The notes under the pieces: model-generated
Databases searched by the model: none
What the model was told of the DNA's origin: nothing
Seen by the model: only the letters and a program-made list of their open reading frames with translations
Made by a program: the position numbers and the translations under genes
Source: Promethearchaeota archaeon
GTDB taxonomy: Archaea > Asgardarchaeota > Lokiarchaeia > Sigynarchaeales > SOKP01
DNA: 54,323 nucleotides
Assembly (NCBI GenBank): GCA_014730295.1
Contig: WJIN01000114.1
Location: forward strand, 1-54,323
Reading direction: 5' to 3'
Shown: positions 1 through 9,670 of the stretch, piece after piece
How the letters are laid out: each line of letters opens with the position of its first letter
Numbering within the stretch: position 1 is the first letter of the stretch

Positions 1-61
1 AGATTTGGAAGAGGAAGCAAAACGCTTATTAGAAACTGAAGAGGCTGTATCCAAAACCTAA
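1..61 (+). CDS. 3' end of an unidentified CDS (partial)
   Basis: An open frame enters from the left edge in frame 2 and ends at TAA (59-61). The visible 19 residues are rich in Glu and Lys and end in AVSKT, which looks like the end of a helical or coiled-coil protein. Nothing about function can be said. It runs convergently toward the radical SAM gene that ends at 116. Confidence 0.45.
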   Translation, partial: DLEEEAKRLLETEEAVSKT

Positions 62-115
62 AAAAAGATGATTTGTAATGGACCGAATTGAAAAACGGGC
101 TAATATTTTGAATGC

Positions 116-3100
116 TCATTTCAATAATTCATTTTTAATTAAATCTCTTTTCTCGTAAACTTCGATTATCTTTTCCTCTCCTTGTTTCTGAATGAAAGCC
201 TTGATTGGAGAATAATAATTATTCTTTAATTTCTTTTGAGAGTGGAATATTTTCTTAACAAACTGATGATTTTTTCTTAAGGAATCAACTAAATTTAGAT
301 CAGAACTTGGATCCACGATAGTAGGAAAATATTTTTTATATTTATGAAGGTATTTCCACCACTGAGGAAAATGAATTTTAGTTCCAAATTCCTCCTCAGA
401 ATGATCATAGAAATAAGATCCGGGAAGCGCAGCATATTTTGAAATACTGAGATTGATTTTATATTTTTCCATTAGAGATTTTCCATGATATTTGGGACTA
501 AAAAAGAATCGAAAATTTTCTTCTATTATTTCTTCATTTTCTCCTGGGACACCTAATAAATAGAAAAATACTGCGTCCAGATCCAATTGATTTATCTTTT
601 CAACAAGTATAATCGTTTTTTCCAAAAATAGGTCCAATCGGGTTTTATAGTTCTCATTTTTTTTTCCCAGAATTTTATTCATCTTCCACAACATTGATTT
701 TGAACCCGATTCAAGGCCAATATGAGGAATTATGTTTAATTGTTTATATTTTTCAAGATCTTTCGGAGTACATATATCTACTCTATCCATTACATAGATT
801 TGAAAAGAAAGAGGGCCTTCTTCCTCAATCATTCGCTCTAATGCTTCAAAAAATTGCGCTCTCATTTTTCTATTTGGATAGAAAACTAAATCAATAATAA
901 AAACATGCTGTAAATCCAACCAATCCTTTTTATTCAATATACGAAGTTCTTCTATAGATTTCTTAATTGATTTGAAACGCAATTTTCCTAAGCAGGGAAT
1001 ATTATAACCCGAAAGTGAACAATATTTACAATTATAGATACATCCGCGATTAAATTCTAAGTAAAAATTTTGAATTTTATGGGCATATTTTTTAAAGATC
1101 TCTAAATTTAAAGTTGGGAGGTGGTCTAAATCATCGATATTCATTGGATCTAACATTATTGATGATTCTTCAATAGATTGTCTTATTAAAAGACTATTAT
1201 TTGCATATTTTCTAATTAAGTTTAAAAAGGGTAATTCTGCCTCTTCTAAAATTAGAAAATCAATAGGCGTAGTTTTTCTGGGATATTTGCTACTAAAATA
1301 ATTTGGGATATTGCTAATTTTAAAATCTTCTGGACAGGTGGTCGGATGTAGACCATTTACAACGATTATCGCATTAGGATTAACTTGATGTTTAATTAAG
1401 TTCGATATTTCTAGAGTATTTGTATAGTTAAAAGCATCGAAGTTCATAATAAGCACAATATCGAATTTGAAGTTCTCATTGAGATTTTTTAAAATTTTCC
1501 TTAAGATCTTTCTATATTCACTTAGATTTTCGGGAATATATTCAGGCAATTGCTCATATTTCAGATCAAGAATTTCTGACTCGATATTGGCGTTTATTAT
1601 ATCCCTGCTCGAATTAATAAAAGTTGAGATTCTTGCAATTCCGGGAAGACAGAACTTTTTCCCAACGGATTCATAAGGATATATATATAGTATTTTAATA
1701 GATTTTTTTTTGGGATTCATTCTTTTCTTTTCTTGCTCTTCAGCACCAATTTCCTTATAAAGTTGTTTTAGGAGATCAAAATTTCTTTTTTGGATTAGTA
1801 ATTTCGGGATCGAATAAAACATATTTTTTCTTCTTAATTGAGCCTTAAATAGTTTTTTAATGAAACCATATTGGTGATTTAAGCAATCAATAAGAGAATA
1901 ATCCACTTCTGGATCCACTAAAGCGCCTAAAAAATGGGTGTATTTATGGAAATGCTTCCACCATTCCATATAATGAATTTTCGCATTATATTTTTTATGT
2001 GCATTTGTATATATTTCTGAACCACACAAGGCTATGTATTTTGAGATGCTTAAATTAATATCATATTTCTCGATTAGGGATTTACCTTGAAATCTCGGTT
2101 CCAAGAAGAATTTTTTGTTTTCCTCAAAAATCTCGTTATTTGTTCCTGGAACACCCATCATATAGTAGAAAATAGCTTCTAAATCCAATTCATTACATTT
2201 TACTATAATCTGTTCCGCCCTTTTTAAATACCCCTCAATTCTTAATCTTTTCTGGTTATCATTTTCTCCCATCAACTTATTCATCTTCCACAACATTGTT
2301 TTTGAACCGGTCTCTAAGCCGATTAGCGGGATAATATTCAATTGTTTATACCACACCAGGTCATCATCTCGGCATAAATCAATTCTTTCATTTATATAGA
2401 GATTAAAAGGTAATGGCCCTTCTGAACTTATTAGATCATTCAGCTTTTCGTAAAATTGCATTCTTTTACTTTTTTTAGGTAAAAAGGTTAAATCCACGAT
2501 GTATACAGATTTAATTTTAAGCCATTTAGTGTCTCTAATCACCTTTAACTCTTTAATGCATCGTTCAATAGATTTATAGCGGACGTGTTTATATGATTTC
2601 ATCTGATCTTCGGAGGTCGGACATAAATTACATCGAAAAAGACATCCGCGTGAAAAATCCAAGTAAAAATTATCATGAATTTTTAACGCTTCTTGATATT
2701 TTTTAAAAAGATTAGGATTGATTATCGGTAAATCATCCAAATCATTTACTAATTCCCTTTCTCTGATAATACATTCTTCATAGATATTATTTCGAGGTGA
2801 TATTTTATTATTGATAAGATCTCTCACTAACTTAAAAAATGCAATTTCACCCTCTTCTTGAATTAAAAAATCGAAAGGTGTGGCATTTTTAGGATATTCT
2901 TTTTTTATAAACCCAGATAATCCGCGGGGTTGAAAATCTTGTGGCCTCATACTGGCATGTACTCCTCCTACAACAATTATACTTTCGGGAGCAATTTCAT
3001 ATTTTATCATACTTGCCACTTCCAACGTATTTATATAGTTAAACGAACTATAGCAAGAAATTGCAACCAGATCAAAGTCAAACTCTTTTTTAGTTTGGCA

Positions 3101-3355
3101 TAATAGTGTATTGAGTTTTTTTCTGTATAGATTTTGATTTTCAGGAATAAACTTTGGTAAGTTTTCAAATCGTAAATCTAAATATTCTTCTCTAATAGAA
3201 ACATCATTAAAACTAGATTTTTTCGAATTCAAATAATTAGATATTCTTAAAAAATTAACCAAGAAGCTCGGCTTACCAAAAGATTCAAAAGGGTAAATAT
3301 ACAAAATCTTAAATGATTTAAGTTTATTTATCTCTGTTTTTTTATTACCTATCAT
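116..3355 (-). CDS. tandem-fused B12-binding/radical SAM protein (two complete units in one chain)
   Basis: This 1079-residue protein contains the same roughly 535-residue architecture twice. Each unit starts with a strand reading KILYIYP, continues as a cobalamin-binding-like Rossmann domain (GGVHAS near 130 in unit 1, NGLHPT in unit 2), then a radical SAM TIM barrel. Unit 1 has the cluster-binding CLFRCNLC (Cys238, 242, 245); unit 2 has CIYNCKYC (Cys772, 776, 779). Both also carry a GLE[ST]GSK motif and a WWK..HKY tail, so the fusion is an internal duplication. Family members use a 4Fe-4S cluster and S-adenosylmethionine to make a 5'-deoxyadenosyl radical; the substrate here is unknown. The DxHxxG cobalamin ligand motif is not obvious, so B12 binding is uncertain. 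It is divergent from scpA. Initiation at ATG 3355 is supported by the KILYIYP strand near the start. Confidence 0.85.
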   Translation of the reverse strand: MIGNKKTEINKLKSFKILYIYPFESFGKPSFLVNFLRISNYLNSKKSSFNDVSIREEYLDLRFENLPKFIPENQNLYRKKLNTLLCQTKKEFDFDLVAISCYSSFNYINTLEVASMIKYEIAPESIIVVGGVHASMRPQDFQPRGLSGFIKKEYPKNATPFDFLIQEEGEIAFFKLVRDLINNKISPRNNIYEECIIRERELVNDLDDLPIINPNLFKKYQEALKIHDNFYLDFSRGCLFRCNLCPTSEDQMKSYKHVRYKSIERCIKELKVIRDTKWLKIKSVYIVDLTFLPKKSKRMQFYEKLNDLISSEGPLPFNLYINERIDLCRDDDLVWYKQLNIIPLIGLETGSKTMLWKMNKLMGENDNQKRLRIEGYLKRAEQIIVKCNELDLEAIFYYMMGVPGTNNEIFEENKKFFLEPRFQGKSLIEKYDINLSISKYIALCGSEIYTNAHKKYNAKIHYMEWWKHFHKYTHFLGALVDPEVDYSLIDCLNHQYGFIKKLFKAQLRRKNMFYSIPKLLIQKRNFDLLKQLYKEIGAEEQEKKRMNPKKKSIKILYIYPYESVGKKFCLPGIARISTFINSSRDIINANIESEILDLKYEQLPEYIPENLSEYRKILRKILKNLNENFKFDIVLIMNFDAFNYTNTLEISNLIKHQVNPNAIIVVNGLHPTTCPEDFKISNIPNYFSSKYPRKTTPIDFLILEEAELPFLNLIRKYANNSLLIRQSIEESSIMLDPMNIDDLDHLPTLNLEIFKKYAHKIQNFYLEFNRGCIYNCKYCSLSGYNIPCLGKLRFKSIKKSIEELRILNKKDWLDLQHVFIIDLVFYPNRKMRAQFFEALERMIEEEGPLSFQIYVMDRVDICTPKDLEKYKQLNIIPHIGLESGSKSMLWKMNKILGKKNENYKTRLDLFLEKTIILVEKINQLDLDAVFFYLLGVPGENEEIIEENFRFFFSPKYHGKSLMEKYKINLSISKYAALPGSYFYDHSEEEFGTKIHFPQWWKYLHKYKKYFPTIVDPSSDLNLVDSLRKNHQFVKKIFHSQKKLKNNYYSPIKAFIQKQGEEKIIEVYEKRDLIKNELLK

Positions 3356-3375
3356 ACACCCCTTTATTTCAAATA

Positions 3376-3390
3376 GAAATATTTAAAGAT
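3376..3390 (-). promoter_or_regulatory. possible TATA/BRE element for the tandem radical SAM gene
   Basis: Read on the minus strand this is CTTTAAATATTTC, an archaeal TATA-like element about 25-30 bases before the ATG at 3355. That spacing would give a nearly leaderless transcript. The call rests on composition and spacing only, in a very AT-rich divergent intergenic region. Confidence 0.3.
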
Positions 3391-3479
3391 CTTTAATAAT
3401 AAAAAGGAGCAAAAATATAAACTATTATTATTACTTTTTATAGTGAGACTCAGTGAAGCATAAATTTTGAGAGTGAATA

Positions 3480-4481
3480 ATGTCTGAAGAGGATAAAGAA
3501 ATAGAATATGAGTTTAGGGAGTGGACAGTTAATGAATTACGTGATTTTGCTTCAGCTAATAATATCTCTATACCCAGTGGGAGCAAAAAAAATGATATTA
3601 TCGAAATATTAGAAGGGGTAGTTTCACATCCTGAGTTTGTTGACAGAACAAAAGAAAACGATTTGGATGAAGAATTAAAGAGTGGAGAGAAGGACGAGGA
3701 TGAGGGTGAAAAAGGCCCTCTTTTTAGGAAAGATAAAACAAAAAAATTTTGGCACCAGCCACCCTATTCTACGCTATTGAATATTGATTTAGCTAAAGAC
3801 TCTGATGTTGCATTTTATGATTTATCTCAATTAGTTGACAAATTTTTCGATAAAATGCTTAGAGAGGATTTTATTGATTATAAAATTTCTGGCATTGCTT
3901 TAAAAACATCCGCTTCCTTACATCACCACAAAATCACAAGCGTTATAAAACAAGAAGAGGAGATACAGAAACAAGAAAAAATAGAAGAAATGAGGCAACG
4001 GACCCGTAGAAAGATCCCAAAAACACTCTCCCAACCAGTTAAATCAAAAATGAAAATGACTTCTAAAGATGAACTCTACGACGCAATGCGTGCTGCCATC
4101 ATCGAAACAATGCAAAAGAAGGAAAAATTAAAACGAAGACGATTAAAAAGAAACAAAGAGAAAGAACAACGTAAGGAAGAGAAATCTAATGCAAGCCTTC
4201 CAAAAGAGCTCCTTAAACATATTAGCGGGAGAGAGCAATCGGTCGAGGAATTGCACGATTCATGGTTTAATAAAATCAAGACAAAAATTAAACTTGAAAA
4301 TAAGGATAAAACTTCATTTTATAACTTGATTGGTATAATTAATGAAGATGAGGAGAGTGTTTTAGGAAGAAAGTACGAGTTTATTAGAATGTTTTTAGCT
4401 CTGATGTTTTTGAGTACGAACAACAGAATTAAACTAAATCAAGATGATGAATTTAAAGATATAGAAATATTTATAGAATAA
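3480..4481 (+). CDS. scpA: ScpA-like kleisin with N-terminal SAP-like motif
   Basis: The 333-residue protein reads as the kleisin subunit of an SMC complex. After a charged linker, residues about 100-150 show the archaeal ScpA N-terminal pattern (LLNIDLAK, then YKISGIALKTSASL, which corresponds to the helix that contacts the SMC neck). A basic, coiled middle follows, and the last 50 residues (FLALMFLSTNNRIKLNQ, then a short strand) fit the kleisin C-terminal winged helix. Residues 15-46 form an extra SAP/HeH-like helix-extended-helix (WTVNELRDFA, IPSGSKKNDIIEILE), a DNA-binding motif not normally part of ScpA. The scpB-like gene starts 40 bases downstream, which strongly supports the assignment. 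The family compacts and segregates chromosomes. No SMC gene is in the window. Confidence 0.8.
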   Translation: MSEEDKEIEYEFREWTVNELRDFASANNISIPSGSKKNDIIEILEGVVSHPEFVDRTKENDLDEELKSGEKDEDEGEKGPLFRKDKTKKFWHQPPYSTLLNIDLAKDSDVAFYDLSQLVDKFFDKMLREDFIDYKISGIALKTSASLHHHKITSVIKQEEEIQKQEKIEEMRQRTRRKIPKTLSQPVKSKMKMTSKDELYDAMRAAIIETMQKKEKLKRRRLKRNKEKEQRKEEKSNASLPKELLKHISGREQSVEELHDSWFNKIKTKIKLENKDKTSFYNLIGIINEDEESVLGRKYEFIRMFLALMFLSTNNRIKLNQDDEFKDIEIFIE

Positions 4482-4521
4482 TCTTAGTGGATATATAATT
4501 ATAAAACGGGTCTCATAAAAG

Positions 4522-5202
4522 ATGTCAAATAATGAAAAGGAAGAGCAAATAGAGAAGGCGAACTCCGAACAGCTAAAAGAGGAACTCGATCAAAATCTTG
4601 ACAATACCCAAAATGATAAATTAATAGCGACTCAAGAGATCTTCGAATCTGGTGAGGATACTGAAGAAGAGGTACATATAGATATTGATATTGACTCATA
4701 TCAGAGAAATCTTATAGAAGGCGCGCTATATGCTTCCGGAGAACCGTTAACCGTGGAAGAATTATATACAAGACTGGACATTTCTAAACCGGATGTGCAA
4801 AAATATTTGGATCAATTAGTAGAAGAATATAATAAAAGAACCACAGCGCTTACAATAGTCCATATCGGAGAAAAATACCAAATGCAAATAAAAAGTGAAT
4901 ATACGGATCCTATCTCCCAATTCGCCGAGGGTGGGGGGATGGCTGAAAAATATTTACGCACGCTAACCATTATTGCGCTAAAACAACCTATTTTAAAGTC
5001 TACTCTCGTTAAAATACGCGGAAGTGGTGCCTATGAACATGTGCAATACTTAGAAGATAATGGTTTTATTGATTCTGTGAAAAAAGGGCGAACCTCTGAA
5101 TTGACTACGACAGAAAAATATGCTGAAACTTTTAGCTTACCTAAAAATGTTGATGATATGAAAAAAGAAATGATCTCTAAGTTGGGGATCGATGATAAAT
5201 AG
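4522..5202 (+). CDS. scpB: ScpB-like segregation and condensation protein
   Basis: The 226-residue protein has an acidic, probably disordered N-terminus (about 1-55), then two winged-helix domains typical of ScpB. Hallmarks are NLIEGALYASGEPLTVEEL opening the first domain, YQMQIKSEY on its wing, and YLRTLTIIALKQPILKSTLVKIRG opening the second (given here as its core, with the helix-turn-helix residues near 150-175). ScpB dimers bind the ScpA kleisin and regulate the SMC ATPase. Its position directly after scpA, same strand, suggests co-transcription. It converges on the glycosyltransferase gene with only 4 bases between stop codons. Confidence 0.85.
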   Translation: MSNNEKEEQIEKANSEQLKEELDQNLDNTQNDKLIATQEIFESGEDTEEEVHIDIDIDSYQRNLIEGALYASGEPLTVEELYTRLDISKPDVQKYLDQLVEEYNKRTTALTIVHIGEKYQMQIKSEYTDPISQFAEGGGMAEKYLRTLTIIALKQPILKSTLVKIRGSGAYEHVQYLEDNGFIDSVKKGRTSELTTTEKYAETFSLPKNVDDMKKEMISKLGIDDK

Positions 5203-5206
5203 TAAT

Positions 5207-5917
5207 TCAACAGTTTTTTAGGATAGATTTAATACTACTCCAAATGATTTTCCCAAGATGAAAGAACACATTATTTATAAGTTTAGACTCACCGATTTTT
5301 CTTTCATAACATTTAATTGGAATCTGATCTACTCGAAAATTGTTCAATATAGCTAATATTAACATCTCTTGAGCATAATTATAACCCGCTCTTAGATTCT
5401 TTATTAAAAACTTAGCAAGATCTCTATCAAAAACTCGAAAAGAAGATTGTGAATCGAATAACTCTTTTTGGTGTAGTAGGATTTTTGAAATGAAAAATGA
5501 AAGGAGGTAGTTTCCACATTTCTTAAATAATTTTTCTTCATATTCATAAGTTCCAAAAATTCTATTTCCTACTACTAAGTTTAAATTTCCTTTCAAAAGC
5601 TTCTGAACTACTTTCTTTAAATCTCTCGATTTATATTGCCCATCTGCATCTAAAATAGCAAATATTTCTCCTTTTTTTTTTAGGCCTTCTAATAATCCTC
5701 TCTTAAACGAATAACCAAGTCCAAGATTCCTAGGATTATTAATTACCCTTGCCCCAGCTTTCTTGGCATTCTTTTCCGTTTTATCTATACTCCCATCATT
5801 AACAACGATTATCTCATTTTTAATATTTTTAATAGATGGGATATGGTGAATTACTTTACAAATAGTAGATTCTTCATTAAACGCAAAAATTAGAATTACT
5901 AATTTTTTTACGGACAT
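5207..5917 (-). CDS. family 2 glycosyltransferase, dolichol-phosphate mannosyltransferase-like
   Basis: The 236-residue protein is a compact GT-A-fold, GT2-family enzyme. FAFNEE (11-16) begins the nucleotide-sugar site, VVNDGS (38-43) follows, and DADG at 90-93 supplies the metal-binding DxD equivalent. NNPRNLGLGYSFKRG is typical of DPM1/DPG-type enzymes, which move a sugar from a nucleotide donor to a polyprenyl phosphate on the inner membrane face. There is no C-terminal membrane domain, so it would act as a peripheral enzyme. The donor sugar cannot be read from sequence. It starts 14 bases after the valS stop on the same strand, so it is probably the distal gene of a valS transcript. Confidence 0.85.
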   Translation of the reverse strand: MSVKKLVILIFAFNEESTICKVIHHIPSIKNIKNEIIVVNDGSIDKTEKNAKKAGARVINNPRNLGLGYSFKRGLLEGLKKKGEIFAILDADGQYKSRDLKKVVQKLLKGNLNLVVGNRIFGTYEYEEKLFKKCGNYLLSFFISKILLHQKELFDSQSSFRVFDRDLAKFLIKNLRAGYNYAQEMLILAILNNFRVDQIPIKCYERKIGESKLINNVFFHLGKIIWSSIKSILKNC

Positions 5918-5931
5918 GAAGAAAGATTAAG

Positions 5932-8535
5932 TTATTTAAATAGAAACACACTCAAATCCAAATCTTCAAAATCCTCTTTTAAATCAGGGTTTTTTTTGAT
6001 GGATTCTTTATCTTGGTTCTCCAATATTTCCAAATTATTGATTCTGATGGTTTCAGAGATGTCCTTACTAATAGTTTTGATCTTTTCAATTTGATCTGAA
6101 TCTGAGATTATTTTTACTTCTGATAATTCCTGATTTAATGGAATTTGCAGCTGTGATTTCATTTTTCTAAGATTTTGAATTAATTTTATTGCGATTCTTC
6201 CCGATTCTACTTGTTGTTCAGAAATCTCTTCATAAATCGTTGGCCATTGTTCAACATGAATAGAATCAATTCCTTTAAATTTTCTATATATTATCGAATA
6301 TATTTCTTCGGAAATAAAAGGCATAATAATAGCGAATATCTTTAGAATTTTGTAGAATAGATTTAATGCATTTTTTAACGAATTTTTCTTAATGTTAAGA
6401 TCGTCTGAATAAAACTTATATTTAATCGCTTCAATATAGTTATCGCATATCTCATTCCAGAAAAATGGTCTTAAGATCATAAATGCTTCGTGCCAATTAT
6501 ATCCGTCAAAATATTCTTCTATCCTCAGGAGATTGTTATTGAATTCAGCAAAGAAAAAATGATCTATCGGAGAAAGTGATTCTTGATCTATCTGGATGTC
6601 TGAGATCTCGAGCTTGTCCATATTTAATTTTAAAAATCTAAAAGCATTCCAAATTTTAGTTATAAATCTTGAAGCACCTATTAGTTGGTCATATCTTCTT
6701 CGATATTTTTTTTGAAATTTTTCTTCTGGTAAACTATTACGTTCTTTTGCAATTTTCTCATCAGAAATCGGTTGTTTATTATGAATGTTTATCCATGTAT
6801 ATTCGAAAGGGTAATCATCTCCCAGAGATCCCATGGCAGCCCATTGCCTTATCGCATCAGCTCCAAAATCAGGTAAAACTTCATCAGGCGAAACCACGTT
6901 TCCATAACTTTTGCTCATTTTTCTGCCATCTGGGCCGGCAACCATCCCATTTATCATAATCTCATCGAAAGGAGCTTTTCCCGTTAGTCGCTTACATCTA
7001 AATAATGTATAAAACAACCACGTTCGAATAATTTCATATCCTTGAGGGCGATGAACATTCGCATCCATATATGCCTTCTTAAAGAAATCTTCGTCTTCTA
7101 ACCATTTCGCAATAGCTAAAGGGGTTATACTTGAATCTATCCAACAATCACACACATCCTTTTCTCCAATTATCTGCTCTCCCCCACATTCGGGACACTT
7201 ATGAACTGGTGGAGCGGCTTCTACGGGATCGATTGGCAAATCACCATCTCTGGCTGGGATGATTTCCCCACAATTTTCACAATACCAAAATGGGATTGGG
7301 GTTCCAAAAACGCGTTGTCGAGAAATAACCCAATTCCAATCTAATCCTTCTGCCCAATCTATTAATCTAACTTTATGTTTTTCTGGAAACCACTTCATTA
7401 ACTCCCCCGATTCAATTATCTCATCGGTAAAATCCTTTACTTTAATAAACCACTGGTAAACGGGCAGGTATTCAATGGGTTTTCGACATGAGGACCGCTC
7501 TGAATGAATTATTATATTATGTTCATGTGTTTCTATTTTTTCCAAAAGTCCCATCTCATCTAAATCCTTTACGATTTGTTCGCGGGTCTCCTCGATTGTT
7601 AAACCTTGATATTTTGAATTTTCATTCATTCTCCCATCTTTTGTAAAGATCTGAATTTCATCGAGGTCATATTCTAATTTCCATTTAATATCGGTTTCAT
7701 CACCATAGGTACAACAATATACTACTCCCGTACCAAAATGCATATCAACGTCTTTATCTACTCTTATTCTCACAGTGCGGTTAGCAATTGGTAATTTTAC
7801 CTCCGCAGCAGAAAGGTGATAATATCTATCATCATTTGGGTGGACAAAGACTCCCACGCAACTTTCCATCATTTCAGGTCGCGTAGTAGCGATGGTTACG
7901 TATTCATCTTCCCGACCCACTAATGGTAATTTTATATACCAGAGTTTACCCTCTTCCTCGGTATAACCTACTTCTGCTTTCGCCACTGATGTCTCACAAT
8001 TCACGCAGAAATGAGTAGGAAATTTATCTCGATATAACCATCCTTTTTTATAAAAATATAATAGAGAGTGCTGAACTTTATATTTATAATCGTCTTCCAT
8101 CGTGCGATAAGTATAATCCCAATCAGTGGAATAAGCAAGGTCATCGAATTGCTTAGTCATATTAGAGATATTGTCTTCCACCCATTCAACACACTTTTCA
8201 AGAAAACGCTCTCTCTCATCTTTTGAGATTCCGTAGTTTTTCTCAACCGCAAGCTCAACTGGAAGTCCATGACAGTCAAATCCTTGTGGAAAAAACACAT
8301 TATACTCTCCTTTCATACGCTGATATCGTGCCACAAAATCTATCCATGAGTGATTTAATACATGTCCAAGATGTAATGTTCCGCTGACAAAGGGTGGGGG
8401 GGTATCAATTGAGAAGAGCTTAGCCTCTTTTTCCTCGTTAAAATCATATATCCCCATTTCTTTCCAGAAATTTATCCATTTCTTTTGAACTTCGGTAAAA
8501 TTAAATCGTTTTGGAAAAGTTGTTTTTTTAGCCAT
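5932..8535 (-). CDS. valS: valyl-tRNA synthetase
   Basis: The 867-residue class I aminoacyl-tRNA synthetase charges tRNA-Val. The HIGH signature is HLGH at 55-58 after PPPFVSGT, and the KMSKS loop is GRKMSKSYGN near 537-545. Between them is the CP1 editing domain (TTRPEMMESCVG and a VHPND segment). A CxxC...CxxC zinc knuckle (WYCENCGE, HKCPECGGE) is present in the catalytic half, as in archaeal ValRS. The C-terminal third is the helical anticodon-binding domain (FMILRPFFWNEICDNYIE). The DWNWVISRQRVFGTPIPFW segment is very characteristic. Length fits archaeal enzymes without the bacterial coiled-coil tail. ATG at 8535 is the only sensible start. Confidence 0.97.
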   Translation of the reverse strand: MAKKTTFPKRFNFTEVQKKWINFWKEMGIYDFNEEKEAKLFSIDTPPPFVSGTLHLGHVLNHSWIDFVARYQRMKGEYNVFFPQGFDCHGLPVELAVEKNYGISKDERERFLEKCVEWVEDNISNMTKQFDDLAYSTDWDYTYRTMEDDYKYKVQHSLLYFYKKGWLYRDKFPTHFCVNCETSVAKAEVGYTEEEGKLWYIKLPLVGREDEYVTIATTRPEMMESCVGVFVHPNDDRYYHLSAAEVKLPIANRTVRIRVDKDVDMHFGTGVVYCCTYGDETDIKWKLEYDLDEIQIFTKDGRMNENSKYQGLTIEETREQIVKDLDEMGLLEKIETHEHNIIIHSERSSCRKPIEYLPVYQWFIKVKDFTDEIIESGELMKWFPEKHKVRLIDWAEGLDWNWVISRQRVFGTPIPFWYCENCGEIIPARDGDLPIDPVEAAPPVHKCPECGGEQIIGEKDVCDCWIDSSITPLAIAKWLEDEDFFKKAYMDANVHRPQGYEIIRTWLFYTLFRCKRLTGKAPFDEIMINGMVAGPDGRKMSKSYGNVVSPDEVLPDFGADAIRQWAAMGSLGDDYPFEYTWINIHNKQPISDEKIAKERNSLPEEKFQKKYRRRYDQLIGASRFITKIWNAFRFLKLNMDKLEISDIQIDQESLSPIDHFFFAEFNNNLLRIEEYFDGYNWHEAFMILRPFFWNEICDNYIEAIKYKFYSDDLNIKKNSLKNALNLFYKILKIFAIIMPFISEEIYSIIYRKFKGIDSIHVEQWPTIYEEISEQQVESGRIAIKLIQNLRKMKSQLQIPLNQELSEVKIISDSDQIEKIKTISKDISETIRINNLEILENQDKESIKKNPDLKEDFEDLDLSVFLFK

Positions 8536-8634
8536 AATCCGAATCGTAGTTTTAAAGAATTAATATTTTTAATGAATTAACAAATTAGAGATTTGCTATT
8601 ATATACTAAATTTCTCAATATTTCACATGAGAAA

Positions 8635-8676
8635 ATCATTTTTCATATTTTATTTTGATGATATACGAAAAATGAT
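8635..8676. repeat. 10-bp inverted repeat, possible 3'-UTR hairpin
   Basis: ATCATTTTTC at 8635-8644 is perfectly complemented by GAAAAATGAT at 8667-8676, with a 22-base loop. It lies just beyond the stop of the methyltransferase gene (8708, minus strand) and upstream of valS. It could be an end-of-transcript hairpin or an operator. The AT-rich arms make chance occurrence possible. Confidence 0.3.
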
Positions 8677-8707
8677 GAAGGGAAATTTAGAAATCTTAAC
8701 GTCATTT

Positions 8708-9544
8708 TTATTTTACACCTTTGAAAAGAGTATATGTATAAAATCCATAATAATGATTTCTGTCTAAAATATTCTCTCTGGAATGGGGATTCGTGATGTT
8801 TTCGTATTTATTCCAATCTTCTTGAGATACTGTCTTTTCTGCTTCCCCCCAAAACATTTGGAAAAGGATTTGTAGAACCCTACGAGTATTCTGATCTAAG
8901 GGACCTTTTATATCTGCTACGTATGTTTTTGCGGAGGCATCCTTAAATCCAGAGTTAATTAACCAATTTTTAGCATTCATTATATGATTCATAGGAGGCA
9001 TTCCATTTACAAATGGAGCAGTTGCTCCAGAACTTGTGTTTAATTTGGCTTCTAATAATGGATACCCCGGTAAAAATTTATGTGATGTCCAGAATAATAG
9101 AAATATAACTCCTCTTGGTTTTAATAGACGATAAAAACCATCTAATATCCCTTTTGGTTTCTCACTTGGACAACCCAACTCTTTCGGTCCAACCCATACA
9201 GTATCAGTACTCCAAATCCAATCAAACGATTCCGCTTGTAAGTGATCCAATGAATTAATATCTCCTATTATAAATTCCGTATTTTCTCTGTTTTTTTTAT
9301 TAGCATACGAGATAAACTCTTCTGATATATCTAATCCGATAACAAATCCCTTCAAGCCAACCACCTTCGCCAAAAGAGAAGTATAAACACCTATTCCACA
9401 TCCCGCATCCAATCCCTTACTTCCATCAGGTAGATCTAAGCTTTTTATGATTGAATTCATTAATGGTTTCCTAAATTCTGAAAGCAATATATAGGCGCTT
9501 AATTCATCAAGATTTTGATTCGTTGGATCTCTACTATTTTCCAT
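8708..9544 (-). CDS. SAM-dependent class I methyltransferase
   Basis: The 278-residue protein has a Rossmann-like methyltransferase core. Motif I is GLDAGCGIG (44-52), the acidic residue ending strand 2 is in GLDIS (70-74), and FIIGDIN (91-97) gives the strand-3 Asp. Between strands 4 and 5 comes FYRLLKPRGVIFLLFW. The C-terminal lid includes a run of small residues (SSGATAPFVNGMPPM) that could shape a substrate pocket. The overall look is of the UbiE/Methyltransf_11 group acting on small molecules or lipids. The substrate is unknown. Downstream on the same strand is valS, 172 bases away, so an operon link is not certain. Confidence 0.8.
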   Translation of the reverse strand: MENSRDPTNQNLDELSAYILLSEFRKPLMNSIIKSLDLPDGSKGLDAGCGIGVYTSLLAKVVGLKGFVIGLDISEEFISYANKKNRENTEFIIGDINSLDHLQAESFDWIWSTDTVWVGPKELGCPSEKPKGILDGFYRLLKPRGVIFLLFWTSHKFLPGYPLLEAKLNTSSGATAPFVNGMPPMNHIMNAKNWLINSGFKDASAKTYVADIKGPLDQNTRRVLQILFQMFWGEAEKTVSQEDWNKYENITNPHSRENILDRNHYYGFYTYTLFKGVK

Positions 9545-9670
9545 TTATATTACTTCTCCTTAAATATTTGAAACTTTAATTTTTTTAGGACAATATAACA
9601 ATATGTTTGATAAACTTAAAAAATTATATAGAAAAAATTAGTAAAAATCTGTCCGAAAAGAAACAGATAA

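Noticed and set aside
78..158. 26-codon + strand frame overlapping the end of the radical SAM gene
   Set aside because: Too short, overlaps the end of a certain gene and lacks a ribosome site.
8650..8700. TGATGA sequences resembling a C/D box guide RNA
   Set aside because: No CTGA D or D' box at suitable spacing.
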